Source of the DNA: Laccaria trichodermophora
Taxonomy: Eukaryota > Basidiomycota > Agaricomycetes > Agaricales > Hydnangiaceae
DNA: 64,000 bases
Reading direction: 5' to 3'
Assembly (NCBI GenBank): GCA_018417955.1
Contig: JACTVC010000011.1
Span: 1,362,262-1,426,261 of the forward strand
In this document: piece after piece, positions 23,259 through 33,849 of the stretch
How positions within the stretch are numbered: the first letter of the stretch is position 1
Layout: every line of letters begins with the position of its first letter
Notes under the pieces: model-generated
What the model was told of the DNA's origin: nothing
The model's database searches: none
Seen by the model: only the letters and a program-made list of their open reading frames with translations
Position numbers and translations under genes: made by a program

Positions 23259-24866
23259 ATGACGACAACTTCTCCTGTCGTATGGTATGTTTTAAATGAC
23301 ATGTTTAATCCTGGTAAACTTATGACTTCTCCAGCCCAACTTCGATATGCGGCACGAGCGACCAACGGCATTTACGAGTCACTCCTCGAACAAGTCGACA
23401 CGGGCGGATCTGCATACCTAGCGAACTGCGAGTTCAAAACTGATTTCATGCGCAAGACTCGCTGGAAGGATGGCTTTGACTTCCAAACCGCATCCGGCAA
23501 TGAATTCAAGGCTTGCATTTTCGGCGAAATTCAACGCGCCGCTATTGGAACAAAGCACAGCGCTGTCGGCTCGCATTTCATAGGTCGGGGAACTGTAAGT
23601 GATCGGACGTTGAGATACGCTGCTCAAACTAACATTGTCAACAGCCCAACTATATTACTGACGATACAAAGGTCAAAAATTTGTTCATGATTGGGATCCC
23701 CACCTTATGCTCGGCTGAACTCCGAGACCGGTATAACGACCAATTCGTCGCAATCAATGAAATTGTGGAGGCCGATAGAATTGATGATGATGCCGCCAAA
23801 AAGGTTCGTACCTCTCCCGACTTTCAACCCAAACGGCAGCTTGATTCTGAACACCAGACGTACACTAATAAACAAGCTGTGGTCCAGTTAAACACAGACT
23901 ATTTTTTTGCGGTCACATCACAGCCAAAGTACATTGTGCGTAGATTGTGAGCTCGATTTTCTTGGTAATTTAACAAGAACACAGGTACCTCGCGTTGCTC
24001 CAGAACGCATACCCACGCTCAATCGTTTGAAACGTTCACGAGACGTCGCTTCATCAGCAGACCCCACTTCCACTGTGGAAGACTTGAACCGCGCCTCGGG
24101 GTCTAAGTCCAGCGAAAACAAGGAAATCAAAGTGGGCGATACCTACAACCCAAACGTTCTAATCGATTATGGCGGTCCCTTGTTTCGACACGTGCACAGT
24201 CAATTGGTTCAGCAAGATATCTCGACACTTGATAAACGGATGATCCCCCCTTGGGAGGAATACGATGTGCTGACTGAGGGCACATTGGTTATCATCACCA
24301 TATCAATTCATATGTTTATCATGCCGATCAAAGACAACCAGGGCAATCTTACAGGCCAGGAAAGAAGGGTACGTGATCGTTACAATGATGACGGCGTTGA
24401 CAACGTTAAAAAAATTAAGGTCTACCAACTAAATGCGCACAGCATCCTGATAGTAGATGAATCTGACGCAGAAGCCGAACCACGCTACAAACCCTATACA
24501 AATGAAGAAGCTGTAGCTGTCACAGCTGTCGCACCTATCGAAACTGCGGCGGACAGAGCGCTTGCCACATTCAAAGTCAAAAAAGCTCGACATGCATCCC
24601 CCCCATCTGAACCAAACAAAGACAAAGGGAAACCTGTGGCTCCTGTCAAACCATCGATTAACACAACCAAACCGCCTGTTAAATCGACCCCAGCCACCAG
24701 ACTAACCAAGAAAGCTGCAGTTGGGAAAACCCCCGTTCAACGTCCGATCGCCAAAGGAAAAGAGAAGGCCACTTCTACCGCTTCATCGAAATCCACTTCT
24801 GAAACAGTTGAAACGGAGCCCCTTACCGACGAAGACCAATTAATGGCTGACGTGGATGATGCGTAG
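23259..24866 (+). CDS. Helitron-linked accessory protein, possibly OB-fold
   Basis: Three exons, introns at about 23593-23642 and about 23929-23982 in frame; about 500 residues. The N-terminal half has no motif I recognise. The middle segment, VLIDYGGPLFRHVHSQLVQQ...L..GTLVIITISIHMFI...YQLNAHSILIVDES, reads like a beta-barrel of the single-strand DNA-binding type. The C-terminal third is Lys/Pro/Thr-rich and disordered, then acidic. Its layout recalls the protein at 47520-48789, suggesting distant relationship. It lies 200 bases downstream of the Helitron helicase on the same strand with no other gene between, so it may be a cargo or accessory gene (RPA-like proteins are known in some Helitrons). 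The OB-fold idea is inference and needs a structure prediction. Confidence 0.5.
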
Positions 24867-25222
24867 ATGTAACAGACCGAAGTATGGCGTACCTAAACAA
24901 GTGGACAAAGTCGATAGAATGAATATTACTTAGGTTTAATTGTCATATTGCAAAGAACTTTACTACTTATACTATTAAGCAAACGAATCCAACCGGTTTT
25001 TTACACAAAGTAGCAAAAGCGAAGAGGAGAAAAGAGACGACGTTGTCCGCGCAATTTAAAAGGTGGCTTTAGTCTTCATGCTAATTTTTCTGTAGCAGAC
25101 ATAGAACTTTTTAACTCAACGACCGAGGTGAAACCGAAATGACTCGCGTTCGAACAACACAAGCGTTAAAAATTTAATAATAGTATACTTGTAACTCATG
25201 TGACCAAACTAACGGTGAGACG
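24867..25222. other. Stretch between Helitron accessory gene and repeat block
   Basis: A+T-rich, no gene seen. The Helitron 3' end may lie here, but no hairpin plus CTRR end could be assigned with confidence. Confidence 0.4.
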
Positions 25223-25239
25223 TGTAGCGGGCCATGCGG

Positions 25240-25475
25240 CTTTGTGGCTGCGGAGGGTATATTGCGGGAGGTATATTGTGGGAGGTATATTGCGATATTG
25301 CGGGAGGTATATTCCGGGAGGTATATTGCAGGAGGTATATTGTGGAGGATATATTGCAGCTGCAGAGGGTATATTGCAGGGGGTATATTGCAGAGGGTAG
25401 ATTGTGGCTGTGGAGGGTATATTGCAGGAGGTAAATTGTGGAGGGTATATTGCAGCTGCAGTGGATAGACTACAG
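25240..25475. repeat. Minisatellite, GGAGGTATATTGC-type units
   Basis: About 13 imperfect head-to-tail copies of a 13-17-base unit with core GGAGGTATATTGC. All phases are open, which produces long but meaningless frames on both strands. Two embedded CAGCTGCAG spacers suggest higher-order duplication. Confidence 0.85.
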
Positions 25476-25573
25476 AGGGGAGACTCATCTGGATCCTTCA
25501 AAGGGGTTTGGAAGAAAGTATATAAACCTCTGTACATGCTCACAAGTGTGTTTTGAAGAGTCACTTATGTGAA

Positions 25574-26060
25574 ATACCTTTTCACAGATTGTTTCAGCTG
25601 CACAGAATGTAAAAATGACTGTCAACCCACATAAAAACTACCTCTGGAAAGCTGGAGAAAGCAGGATTTGAACAAGCTAGACCCAACAGTAAGTTACCTA
25701 GGAAAAGGAAAAGTCTTGATGGTGTTCATTGTAAATTTTAACTTTTTACAAGCTGTTTCAGCTCTGCAGAACATAATAATGGCTGTTGCCTCATGTAAAA
25801 GCCACCTCTGTAAAGCTGGAGAAGTCAGGATTCGAACAAGCTAGGCCCGATGATAAGTTGTTTGGGGAAAAGAAAAGTCTTGATGGTTTCTATCATAAAA
25901 AGTACCATTTCACAGGTTGTTTCAGCCCCGCAACATGTAATAATGACTTTTGACTCATGTAAAAACCACCCTTGAAAGGCTTGAAAAGGGACAATTCCAA
26001 CAAGCTAGGCCCGATAATAAGTTGTTTGGGAAAAAAAAAAGTCTTGATGATTTTTGTTGT
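25574..26060. repeat. Three tandem ~170-bp repeats
   Basis: Three diverged head-to-tail copies starting near 25574, 25742 and 25907. Each runs from TTTCACAG.TTGTTTCAGC through AAGCTAGGCCCGATAATAAG to AAAAGTCTTGATGGT. No coding capacity is conserved between the copies, so this is non-coding tandem duplication. Confidence 0.75.
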
Positions 26061-26517
26061 AATGCCACAATGCAGTCAAGGTTTGATAGAGATTATCAAC
26101 ATAAAACCCTCTTTTCTGTGTTTGTCGACAAAAACAAAACATCTCTTGAAGATTTTAACATGGTAATTACCATGGCATTGAGGTCTATCACCTGGCTGGT
26201 TTTCAGGTTACATGGATTGAAATTGGGTGAGTGCGTTGTTGTTTGTCGGGATGCAGGGTCTGCTTGCATGCAGCAGAGGGCCCATGCACCAAGCGCATCA
26301 CCTCAATTTGGAAATGTCTCAGGCACAAACTGAAACTTTGATGGTCCCTGCCTGGCAACAAGCAAAATAGCTGGACCATCCTTGTTGCCGCAACACCCTT
26401 TTCTGGTCCTGCATAATGCATACTTGGTTATCCCTGGCTATCAGAGCCAGAGCTCATATTGAGAGAAAGTGTGCACAACTAAAGTTTGAAGGACCATTAG
26501 ATTGGTGGTGTTTTTGG

Positions 26518-28030
26518 GGCAATGTGTAGTGCTTTGCTTGGCAGGGTGTTCTATGTGGTGGGTAGTCCAACAGAGTATCATAAAGAAATGACACCACCGG
26601 CAGAGCAATATTTGCAGAGGGATTGTGTACTCAAATATATTTTCAGGGTAAATGTGTCAAAGATATTCTAACAGGCTATTATACATTTTTTAAGATGGAA
26701 GTGGAGGCAATGTGCAGTGGCTGGTCTGGTGGAGTATCATAAGAAAATGACACCACTGGCAGAGCAATATTTGTGGGGGTATTGTGTACTTAGATATGTT
26801 TTTGGTGTAAATGTGTCAAACACATCCTAACAGGCCATTCTAAATTTTCAATATAAAAGCAGAGGCAATGTGTGGTGGCTGGTCTGGCAGTGTATCATAA
26901 AGAAAATGACACCGCTGGCGAAGCAATATTTGTGGAGGCATTGTGTACTTAAATATGTTTTCGGTGTAAACATGTCAAAAATATTCTAACATGCTATTAT
27001 AAATTTTCAATATAAAAGCAGAGGCGATTTGCGGTGGCTGGCCTGGCGGTGTATAATAAAAAAATGACACCGCCGGCGAAGCAATATTTGCAGAGGTATT
27101 GTGTACTTAGATATCTTTTTAGTTGTAAAGATGTAAATATTCTAACAGGCTATAAGTTTTCAATATAAATGCGGAGGCGACTTGCGGTGGCTGGTCCGGC
27201 GGCGTATCATTAAAAAAAATGACACTGCCGGCGTAGCAATATTTGCAGTGGCATCGTGTACTTAAACATGTTTTTAGTATAAACATGTCAAAAATATTTT
27301 AACAGGCTATTATAAATTTTCAATATAAAAGCGGAGGCGATTTGCGGTGGCTGGCCCGGCGGCGTATCATAAAAATGACACCGCCGGCGAAGCAATATTT
27401 GCGGTGGCATCGTGTACTTAAATATGTTTTTAGTATAAGCAAGTCAAAAATATTCTAACAGGCTATTATAAATTTTCAATATAAAAGCGGAGGCGATTTG
27501 CGGTGGCTGGCCCGGTGGCATATCATAAAAATGACACCACCGGCGGGGCAATATTTGTGGAGGTATCGTGTACTTGAATATGTTTTTAGTATAAACATGT
27601 CAAAAGTATTCTAACACACTTATAAATTTTCAATATAAATGCGGAGGCGATTTGCGGTGGCTGGCCCAGCAGCATATCATAAAAAATGACACCGCCGGTG
27701 GGGCAATATTTGCGGAGGTATTGTGTACTTAGATATCTTTTCAGTGTAAATGTGTCAAACTTCATTATAATTTTTTTTCTATGTTTGCGGAGTCAATGTG
27801 CGGTGGTTGGTCCGGCGGTGTACCATAAAAAATTATATAACCAGTGGAGCAATATTTGTGGAGGAATCGCCTTGCTGGTGTACTCAAATACTTTTGCAGA
27901 TTAAATGTGTGAAGCTTCTTCCAACAGATCATTCCAATATGTGTCATTTTTGCAGAGGCAATGTATGGTGCTTAGTCCAGTGGAGTGTTTCAGAAGCAAT
28001 GTGCAGTGCTTAGTCTGGCAGAGTGATTCC
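26518..28030. repeat. Satellite array, about ten ~157-bp units
   Basis: Units start near 26518, 26704, 26861, 27020, 27174, 27334, 27488, 27643, 27787 and 27954, each marked by GGAGGCGATTTGCGGTGGCTGG or a decayed form. Each unit also contains GACACCGCCGGCG, GTGTACTTAAATATG and CTAACAGGCTATTATAAA. Central units keep CpG-rich versions while both ends of the array show TpG/CpA in the same places. Confidence 0.85.
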
Positions 28031-29231
28031 ACTCAAATTGTAGCAAACAGCATACATAGGTTGATAACATTATGCATGATTGATATAAGCCAGACTTGTA
28101 ATTCTAAGTATTCAACTGGATGATGGCCGCCAGCGTGTCACCAACACCCCAGCGGGGGGCAGCCCCGCACTGGGTTATGACATTCAAGGTACACCCAGCC
28201 GCTCCAGTGGTATGGGACATTGTTGCTGATGGCCCACACATAGTTACTGGTGAATTGTTCAGGGTCCGGCCGCCCCTTTGACAATGGGGTCCGGTAATCA
28301 AACCGGCTGTCTGGCTAGCCCCTTACCATTTGATGGATTGTCAGGGCAGGGTGGCCCATTACTAATGAGCCAAGGTGACTAACTTAACTGGAGACTTTGG
28401 GGGGATCTAGCATTGCTGGACGTTGTGTTAGAAGGACAAGGTGTGTGCGCACCTGTCTCTTGGTATCTCACCCAGTGCCTCACGCAAAATGGTGCTTTGA
28501 TTATGGAAAAGCGGTGCCCCCATCCCATTGTACGTATTTCATCACAACTTGCTTTATGATTATACTTAGATCTTCAATTTAGGTACAAGTTGGGGCTATC
28601 GGCTTGTTTATCCTAGCCCGAAACCATTATGCAAATGGAAACCTTGCTGCATGCCACTTTGCAGCAAAATCTCATATCGACGTCAAACGTGTTTAAAGCT
28701 GATTTGAGAGTATTGTAAGCGATGACTTGGAATGAGGAGGGGGAGAACTCAAGTGACGAGGGCAAGAGCAATGATGGTCTAGACAGCGGCTCCGGTTCAG
28801 ATAGTGACAATGATGTCGCAGACGATGATTTGTGCAATTATAATTAGATACTAGGAGCTCGTTTAGTGGGTGACAATGTGGGAGGACCATCAGGATACAG
28901 CGCAACGACTGAATTCACTCCAGGACTTGTGAAACTGGGTGTAGCTTGTGATAGGAATGATGAAATGTATGGGGTTTCTGGGACTTGAATTTCAGAGTTT
29001 TTCTTGGAAGACAGGACAGTTTGAGCATTCTCATCCATAGTAAGTAGTGGCTGGAAGAGATTACAGTCGAATTTGAGGGGATAGAACAGGTCAAGCAACA
29101 AAAAAATGCGTCGAGAGTCCAGGGTGACGAGGCAATATTGACGCAACACAGTTTCAAAGTCCGAAGATTACATAAACATTTTCTGACGTGGTTTTGGGGG
29201 CGTGGTAAATAACAGACTTCATATAACGACA
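28031..29231. other. Right part of the repeat block, no confident gene
   Basis: A short plus-strand frame from 28723 encodes a very acidic Ser/Asp/Glu-rich peptide ending at 28846, like the acidic tails of transposon genes. A minus-strand frame 28844-29149 is open but unrecognised. The G+C-rich part near 28130-28300 gives no supported product. Confidence 0.35.
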
Positions 29232-29259
29232 TAGGGCGGCAAGCCGCATGGCCCACTAC
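29232..29259. repeat. Repeat-end motif, second copy
   Basis: TAGGGCGGCAAGCCGCATGG followed by CCCACTAC, nearly identical to 11201-11229, with the same internal GCGGC/GCCGC inverted repeat. It faces the inverted partial copy at 25223. Confidence 0.5.
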
Positions 29260-30151
29260 CCTACTTCTGTTGAATTGGTTGTCGCAATAAATAGGAGTTT
29301 TGTAGTCAAGTACGGAGCAACTAATGTCTTCAAACGAAAATCGACTTCTGCCACGCTGAGTATTTGTCAAGTATTTGTTTTCACGCGCAACTTTCACATT
29401 TGGCACTGTATGGTACTAACTGTTGGTAGATATATTCTGTCTCGACACCGGAACTAGAGTCGGTCGCGGTGGCGAAAAAATTGAAAGAATGAGAGCTTGG
29501 AGTCTCAGAGGTCAATTCTGGCCTGGCTCTGATACGCCTGTGTATGCCTGAGCTGGACTCGCGTACTGTTGTGATACGACTGTGCATACGACTGTGCGGG
29601 CGTCTGAATTGTCTGCGAATAGTGTATCCCCCCTCCTCCCGTTCCTGTGTTCAACCCCGCAAATGGATGAAGAGAAACTGCCCTTTTCGGAAAAGGGGAG
29701 AGGGCGGTAACACATCAGCATTTAACGTTTAACATGAACACCAACAACGTGTCGTCGTCGTATTGGCTCAGTACATGTCTTGCTTGCTTCTCCCTTGTGC
29801 TCCTGGGAACCCGTCCCGGTGTCCCAAGTCCCAGCAGTCAGTCCCTCTCTCTCTCCACATCCAGTCCCGAACTTTGTCCCAACAATGCTCACCCAAAGGC
29901 AGCAAGCTCCAAGAATGGGGACCCTCCGACAATGCAGCAGAGGCAGAAGCAGGCGCAGCACTAGGCGAATGAGGCTGGGTCGCAGATGTGGGCGTTTAAC
30001 CATCATCACTTATTGTTGTTCGCGCCCATAGCTGATCTTCAAATCCACTTCACAAACCCAGCGCCCCAGTGACAGACACTGAGAACGGCAGGCCTATTTT
30101 GTGTCAAGGGTTCGTGTTGAGTGAGGGCAGCTGCGTGGTTATGGTGCTCGT
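29260..30151. other. Stretch between repeat block and 505-bp repeat copy 2
   Basis: Overlapping short frames on both strands (for example 29734-29964) are Ser/Pro-rich and look like composition artefacts. No gene, RNA or element was recognised. Confidence 0.4.
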
Positions 30152-30656
30152 GTTGAGAGAGAGCTGCTCCCTTACATTCGTATTTGCGGCCACTCTCGCC
30201 CTCGGCTCCCTCGCACCCAAATGCTCATCACGCCACACATATGCCACACCACCCTCCGCACTACGCTCCCTGGTCTTAAGGGAGAACGTAGCAAACTTTC
30301 CTCCTCCTCCAATCAACCCAGAGCTTCATGTGAGAGAGGGAAGGATGCCAAAGTCGTCTATCGTCCCTTGTTGTGGTTGAGCGTGTGAGGGGGAAGAGGG
30401 TTGCGATTGGGAGATGTAGCTCAACGAATCTTCATCGCTTCAAGGCATATACAACTCGAGTGCTGCTGATGTCTTCCGCTTAGTGTGCTCTTATGTTACT
30501 GAGTCACGAATAACCTTGGAATGAAGGTTCAGAGACACAACGAAGGCGACAAGGGAGGTTACCCACGTTTTCGAAGAATATTTGTAGAACACCATGCATC
30601 TTCTCGTAAATGAGACCAAAGGCAAGGCGAGCAAGACTAAGAACCAATAGTGAGTT
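30152..30656. repeat. 505-bp dispersed repeat, copy 2
   Basis: Near-identical inverted partner of 11729-12233, of equal length. The borders are sharp: similarity stops at GTTGAGAG on the left and at AGTGAGTT on the right. The plus-strand frame 30069-30380 overlaps it and is probably not a gene. Confidence 0.8.
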
Positions 30657-31034
30657 GGTGCTTGACAAATACTTTGGGCTCTCCTCTGAGTTTCTCCAGC
30701 AACAGCAGGAGCTCATCAGGGAGTTCAACTTTGCCTCTAACTCAGATGCCTGCCTGATTGAGGCCCTCACTGAAGGCCAGAAGAAGCTCATTGCATTGGT
30801 GGACAGAAGAAACTCATGGATGGACAGAAGAAGTTCATTGGCGAACAGAACAGAATGCTTCACTTTTGCAAGTGGATCAAGTGTTGGCTAGTCAGTTTGA
30901 TTGATGAGGAGCAGGAGCAGGGGCAGGAAAGTGAGGAGTTAGATTTTGAGGCTGATGTTGAGAAGGTTCCTGCTCCTCAGGAGGAGGACAATGACAGTGA
31001 TGATGACATGGCAGTCATTGGTGGTGGGCATTGA
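30610..31034 (+). other. Unassigned acidic open frames, possible transposon gene remnant
   Basis: Two overlapping plus-strand frames, 30610-30891 and 30816-31034. The first contains SSEFLQQQQELIREFNFASN, a short amphipathic helix; the second ends in a strongly acidic tail (EEQEQGQESEELDFEAD and DNDSDDDMAV). A DNA-binding plus acidic-tail gene fragment is possible. No known motif was found and the start overlaps the 505-bp repeat. Confidence 0.3.
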
Positions 31035-31918
31035 CTTTGGACTTTGTGTTTTTACTTTCCCTGCTCCCCCTTCCTCCCTGTTCTCCTGTTTAGAATTGAC
31101 ATTTTTCCTATGACTGGTAATGAATGGACTCCTTTAGCTTGCACCCCCCTCCCTACCTCTTACCCTGCCCTTTCCAAACTCAAGTCATTGGTCAAGTTGA
31201 ATGGCAGTGGCCTGGTCAGTCAGGGTCCATGATTGTGGGTTGTGGGTCCTGTTCAGTTATTGAGGTCAGGAGCAGGGCATACCAACAAAGACACCCAACA
31301 CACTCAGGCACATGACAATGTGTGGCTGTTGTCCCATCAAATTAGCCACTTTTGACACTCTGATGTATCAGCTGAATAGGTGCCATTAGGGTTAGGGATG
31401 TTAGGGTTAGTGTATATAATAATACATGTCTTTAGGGCTGTGCACTGTCCACTGGACAGGTGGTGAACAGGTAAGTCTTGTCCATCCCCATCCCATCAGT
31501 GTTTCCTTTGGGATCTTGATGAGGACAGTATGAGGATGGAAATGGCCATCATACAGGTGACAGTTGTCAACAGGTGTGTATTAATGTATATAGTGATGAA
31601 AATCTATAGCCTGTATCTGAGGGTTAACAAAGTACCAAGAAGGATGATGCCTTGCAAAACAAAGGTTACGAGTCCTGGAGTTTACGTAAGGAATCGTTCT
31701 TATACTGACCCGTTTTCTTGTCACACTATTCTTTGAGAGCTATAGACAAACATTACCAAACAGATGTCAACTTCATCTGTAGCCAACTTACAGCTAATTT
31801 TACAGTGATCTACTCTCTGAGTTAAAATGCGATTAATGTCTTTGTCGTTATGTGGTAGAGATTAAGAAAGTAGTAAAAGTAGTATACAGACGAAATACTT
31901 AAAGTCATATACGGACGA
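31035..31918. other. Intergenic stretch with interstitial telomere-like motif
   Basis: No gene seen. Positions 31386-31410 read TTAGGGTTAGGG, ATG, then TTAGGGTTAG, about four telomere-type units, too short for a telomere. Confidence 0.45.
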
Positions 31919-32679
31919 CTAATGTTTTACCTCTTTCTTCATTTTTCGACACGTTTTCCCGTTGCGCCATGTATGTCCGAGTCTTCCCATAATCCAGACA
32001 GATGTTTCCGAGTTGTCCCTCTCGCGATGCTTTCTAAAACGCCATCTGTCTTCCCGTAAACCAAGTGTTTCCATGTTGTCACTCTCGCAATGCTTCCTAG
32101 AAAGAACTTTCATGTTGAATACTCGAATCTCCAAAAAATGTGGACTCAGCTTTTCCGGATATCGCCGATGTGAGAACAATGCACGCGTTTGGTTTATTGA
32201 TCTTTTGCTTAAAAAAGGTAAGGTCGACGCGTAAGACTTTGACAATGCTAGAATTGAATGTAAACTTACGAGCCATCGTGCACAGCGAATTGAAGGGGAA
32301 TGGCTGAAAGACTTTGTAAAGATCCTGCCTTACCTCGCCGTTTCTGTAAAAGAAGGTCGAGTTTGATAACTGTTAAAGCAAAAAAAGTAAAGTTCTTTGA
32401 TTGTGGAAGGAGCATATCTTTTCGGATGGGGCGTTCTCGAGCGCCGTACTTTTGATATCCATCCCGACCAGTTCTCATAGTGACGGGGGAGTGGACACTT
32501 CGTGGTACATGTAATCTGCTGCACAATGTCGAGGATGTCGTTGGTGAAGGGAAGGCCAGTATGATAGTATCGAGATGCTCTTCCTCCGAATCCTGCAGCT
32601 TACGCAGGGGCTCGATAGCCAGATTGCAGTATTCAAAAAGCGAGGTACCGAAATACTGTAAAAGTGCCGTCTGTTCTGA
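31919..32679 (-). CDS. Unrecognised protein, at least two exons
   Basis: Minus-strand gene supported by a canonical intron (GTAAGT..CAAAG, about 32232-32268) that joins two open frames, 32266-32679 and 31919-32245, in phase. The upstream part reads SEQTALLQYFGTSLFEYCNLA...LRKLQDSEEEHLDTII, likely helical; the downstream part is very basic. Exon 2 contains an imperfect internal duplication (SRKHCESDNMET and RKHRERDNSET), matching a ~60-bp tandem duplication in the DNA. The first exon is not identified; an acceptor TTGCAG stands just upstream of 32679. I do not recognise the family. Confidence 0.35.
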
Positions 32680-33849
32680 TACTGCAAGTGACGGTCATGC
32701 GGAAAAGAGTGGCAATGACGTCGGTAGTGGCATGGAATGAGTTGTAGAGGTCATTTCATAAAGGGTGTGTCGTCATAACAAGGAAAAAAAGGGTGACGCA
32801 ATGCACTTAGCGTTTCTCGAGCAAGGAATGAATATTTGAATCTACATTGTTTATTCTTTTTCTTTAGAAACTATGTGAAAATTCATACAATTACACACCG
32901 TATTGTGGGTCAAGTATGACTTCGTGGCATATGTACCCTGTCGAGGCGAGTCAAACTTGTATTGACGGGCAAGGGGCACCATACGACGAATTTCCGTAAC
33001 GTCTAGTCTCGTTGACATTTGGCAAAGGGCGCGCTTCAGCCAAGGGAGACGTTATAACTTGATAAGCGGTAACCCATTGCTCTACACGTCTGTTCTCGAC
33101 TAGGTGATCTGATTTTGCAATGAATATTATTGATAAGCTACACGAATGTGGTCACAATTACGCACCTCAACATGTGGGTCAGCAAAGTCTTCGTGCCGTT
33201 ATATCTAGTAGTGACCAGGGAGTCTTCGAGGGAAACACAGGCGAGATAAACAATCACAAATTTTGAACTGAAAAGTGGACGTCCACTTTTCAGTTTAAAA
33301 TTGACACTTGTTTGGTGCAGTCAAGGTGCAGTGATGGCGCAATACGCAGTTTCGTTCTGACGTTTCAAAGGGTGCACTTCAAAAGACAGGGTCGTCGTAA
33401 CAATGTATAGGGAAACCTAATGCTGATCGACACTAGCATAGACGCCGTCAGGGCTGCAAGTTGTACACCGCTATTACTTCGTCGGTAAGGGCCGCATCGG
33501 TTGTATTTGTATTGTATGACGCGTTCAATCGAAACTCTCTAACTCATGTCATCTCATCGTTGTACTTCGGGGCCGCACCTCGACGGAACACGCTGCTTAG
33601 AATGACGTCTGCCCTGGTCAACTTTTCCTCACTTTGTATTGATTCGGTAGTAGGCGCTGGCAGTAATCAATCCCACGTCCGCCACTGTTTCTGCTTCTGT
33701 CTTGGTGACTGACAGATGGCAACACACTGTCGTGACCCTGTTTATCGAAATTAAACTTTTTCGCAACATAACTCAATCAGTGTTCAGATCATATCGCCTT
33801 AAAAACCGCGTCTTGCTTTTCTTCCATTCCCCATCTTCGGTTGTGCACG
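32680..33849. other. Intergenic region with first palindrome copy
   Basis: No confident gene. The frame 33461-33712 lacks motifs. It contains palindromic repeat copy 1 (33248-33313). Confidence 0.4.
33248..33313. repeat. 67-bp palindromic repeat, copy 1
   Basis: Inverted repeat centred on 33280/33281 with core AAAAGTGGACGTCCACTTTT. The arms extend to AAACAATCAC on the left and ACTTGTTT on the right, allowing a stem of about 30 base pairs. Five further full copies occur in the right half of the window. No coding potential. Confidence 0.85.

Larger units (their letters stand above)
15836..24866 (+). mobile_element. Helitron (rolling-circle transposon), decayed, with accessory gene
   Basis: The element is defined by its Rep-helicase reading frame (16297-23055), a candidate 5' open frame (15836-16195) and an accessory gene in the same orientation (23259-24866). 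The stated limits are the outermost coding parts; the true ends (5' TC, 3' hairpin and CTRR) were not identified. Helitrons move by a HUH nuclease and a Pif1-type helicase and make no target duplication. Three nonsense changes make this copy non-autonomous. Confidence 0.75.
25223..29259. repeat. 4-kb repeat block bounded by short inverted motifs
   Basis: The left edge reads GTAGCGGGCCATGCGGCTT (25223-25241). The right edge is the inverted relative ending at 29259, also seen alone at 11201-11229. Inside are a minisatellite, three ~170-bp repeats, about ten ~157-bp satellite units and a G+C-rich unique part near 28100-28350. This may be a large non-autonomous element with internal arrays. No clear target duplication flanks it, so the interpretation is tentative. 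Confidence 0.4.

Noticed and set aside
25200..25564. Long overlapping frames in all phases on both strands (Tyr/Ile/Cys- or Pro/Ile-rich repeats)
   Set aside because: They are translations of the GGAGGTATATTGC minisatellite; being open in every phase reflects absence of stop triplets in the unit, not coding selection.
25610..26010. GGATTCGAAC motifs that look like a tRNA T-loop on the minus strand
   Set aside because: No T-stem, anticodon arm or acceptor pairing can be formed; the motif recurs only because it is part of a tandem repeat.
29722..30031. Overlapping frames around 29.7-30.0 kb on both strands
   Set aside because: Low-complexity Ser/Pro/Leu composition, no splice context and no motif.
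30069..30380. 103-residue frame MTDTENGRPILCQ... on the plus strand
   Set aside because: Most of it is within the 505-bp repeat, and the counterpart frame in the other copy is not preserved at its start, so there is no sign of selection on protein.
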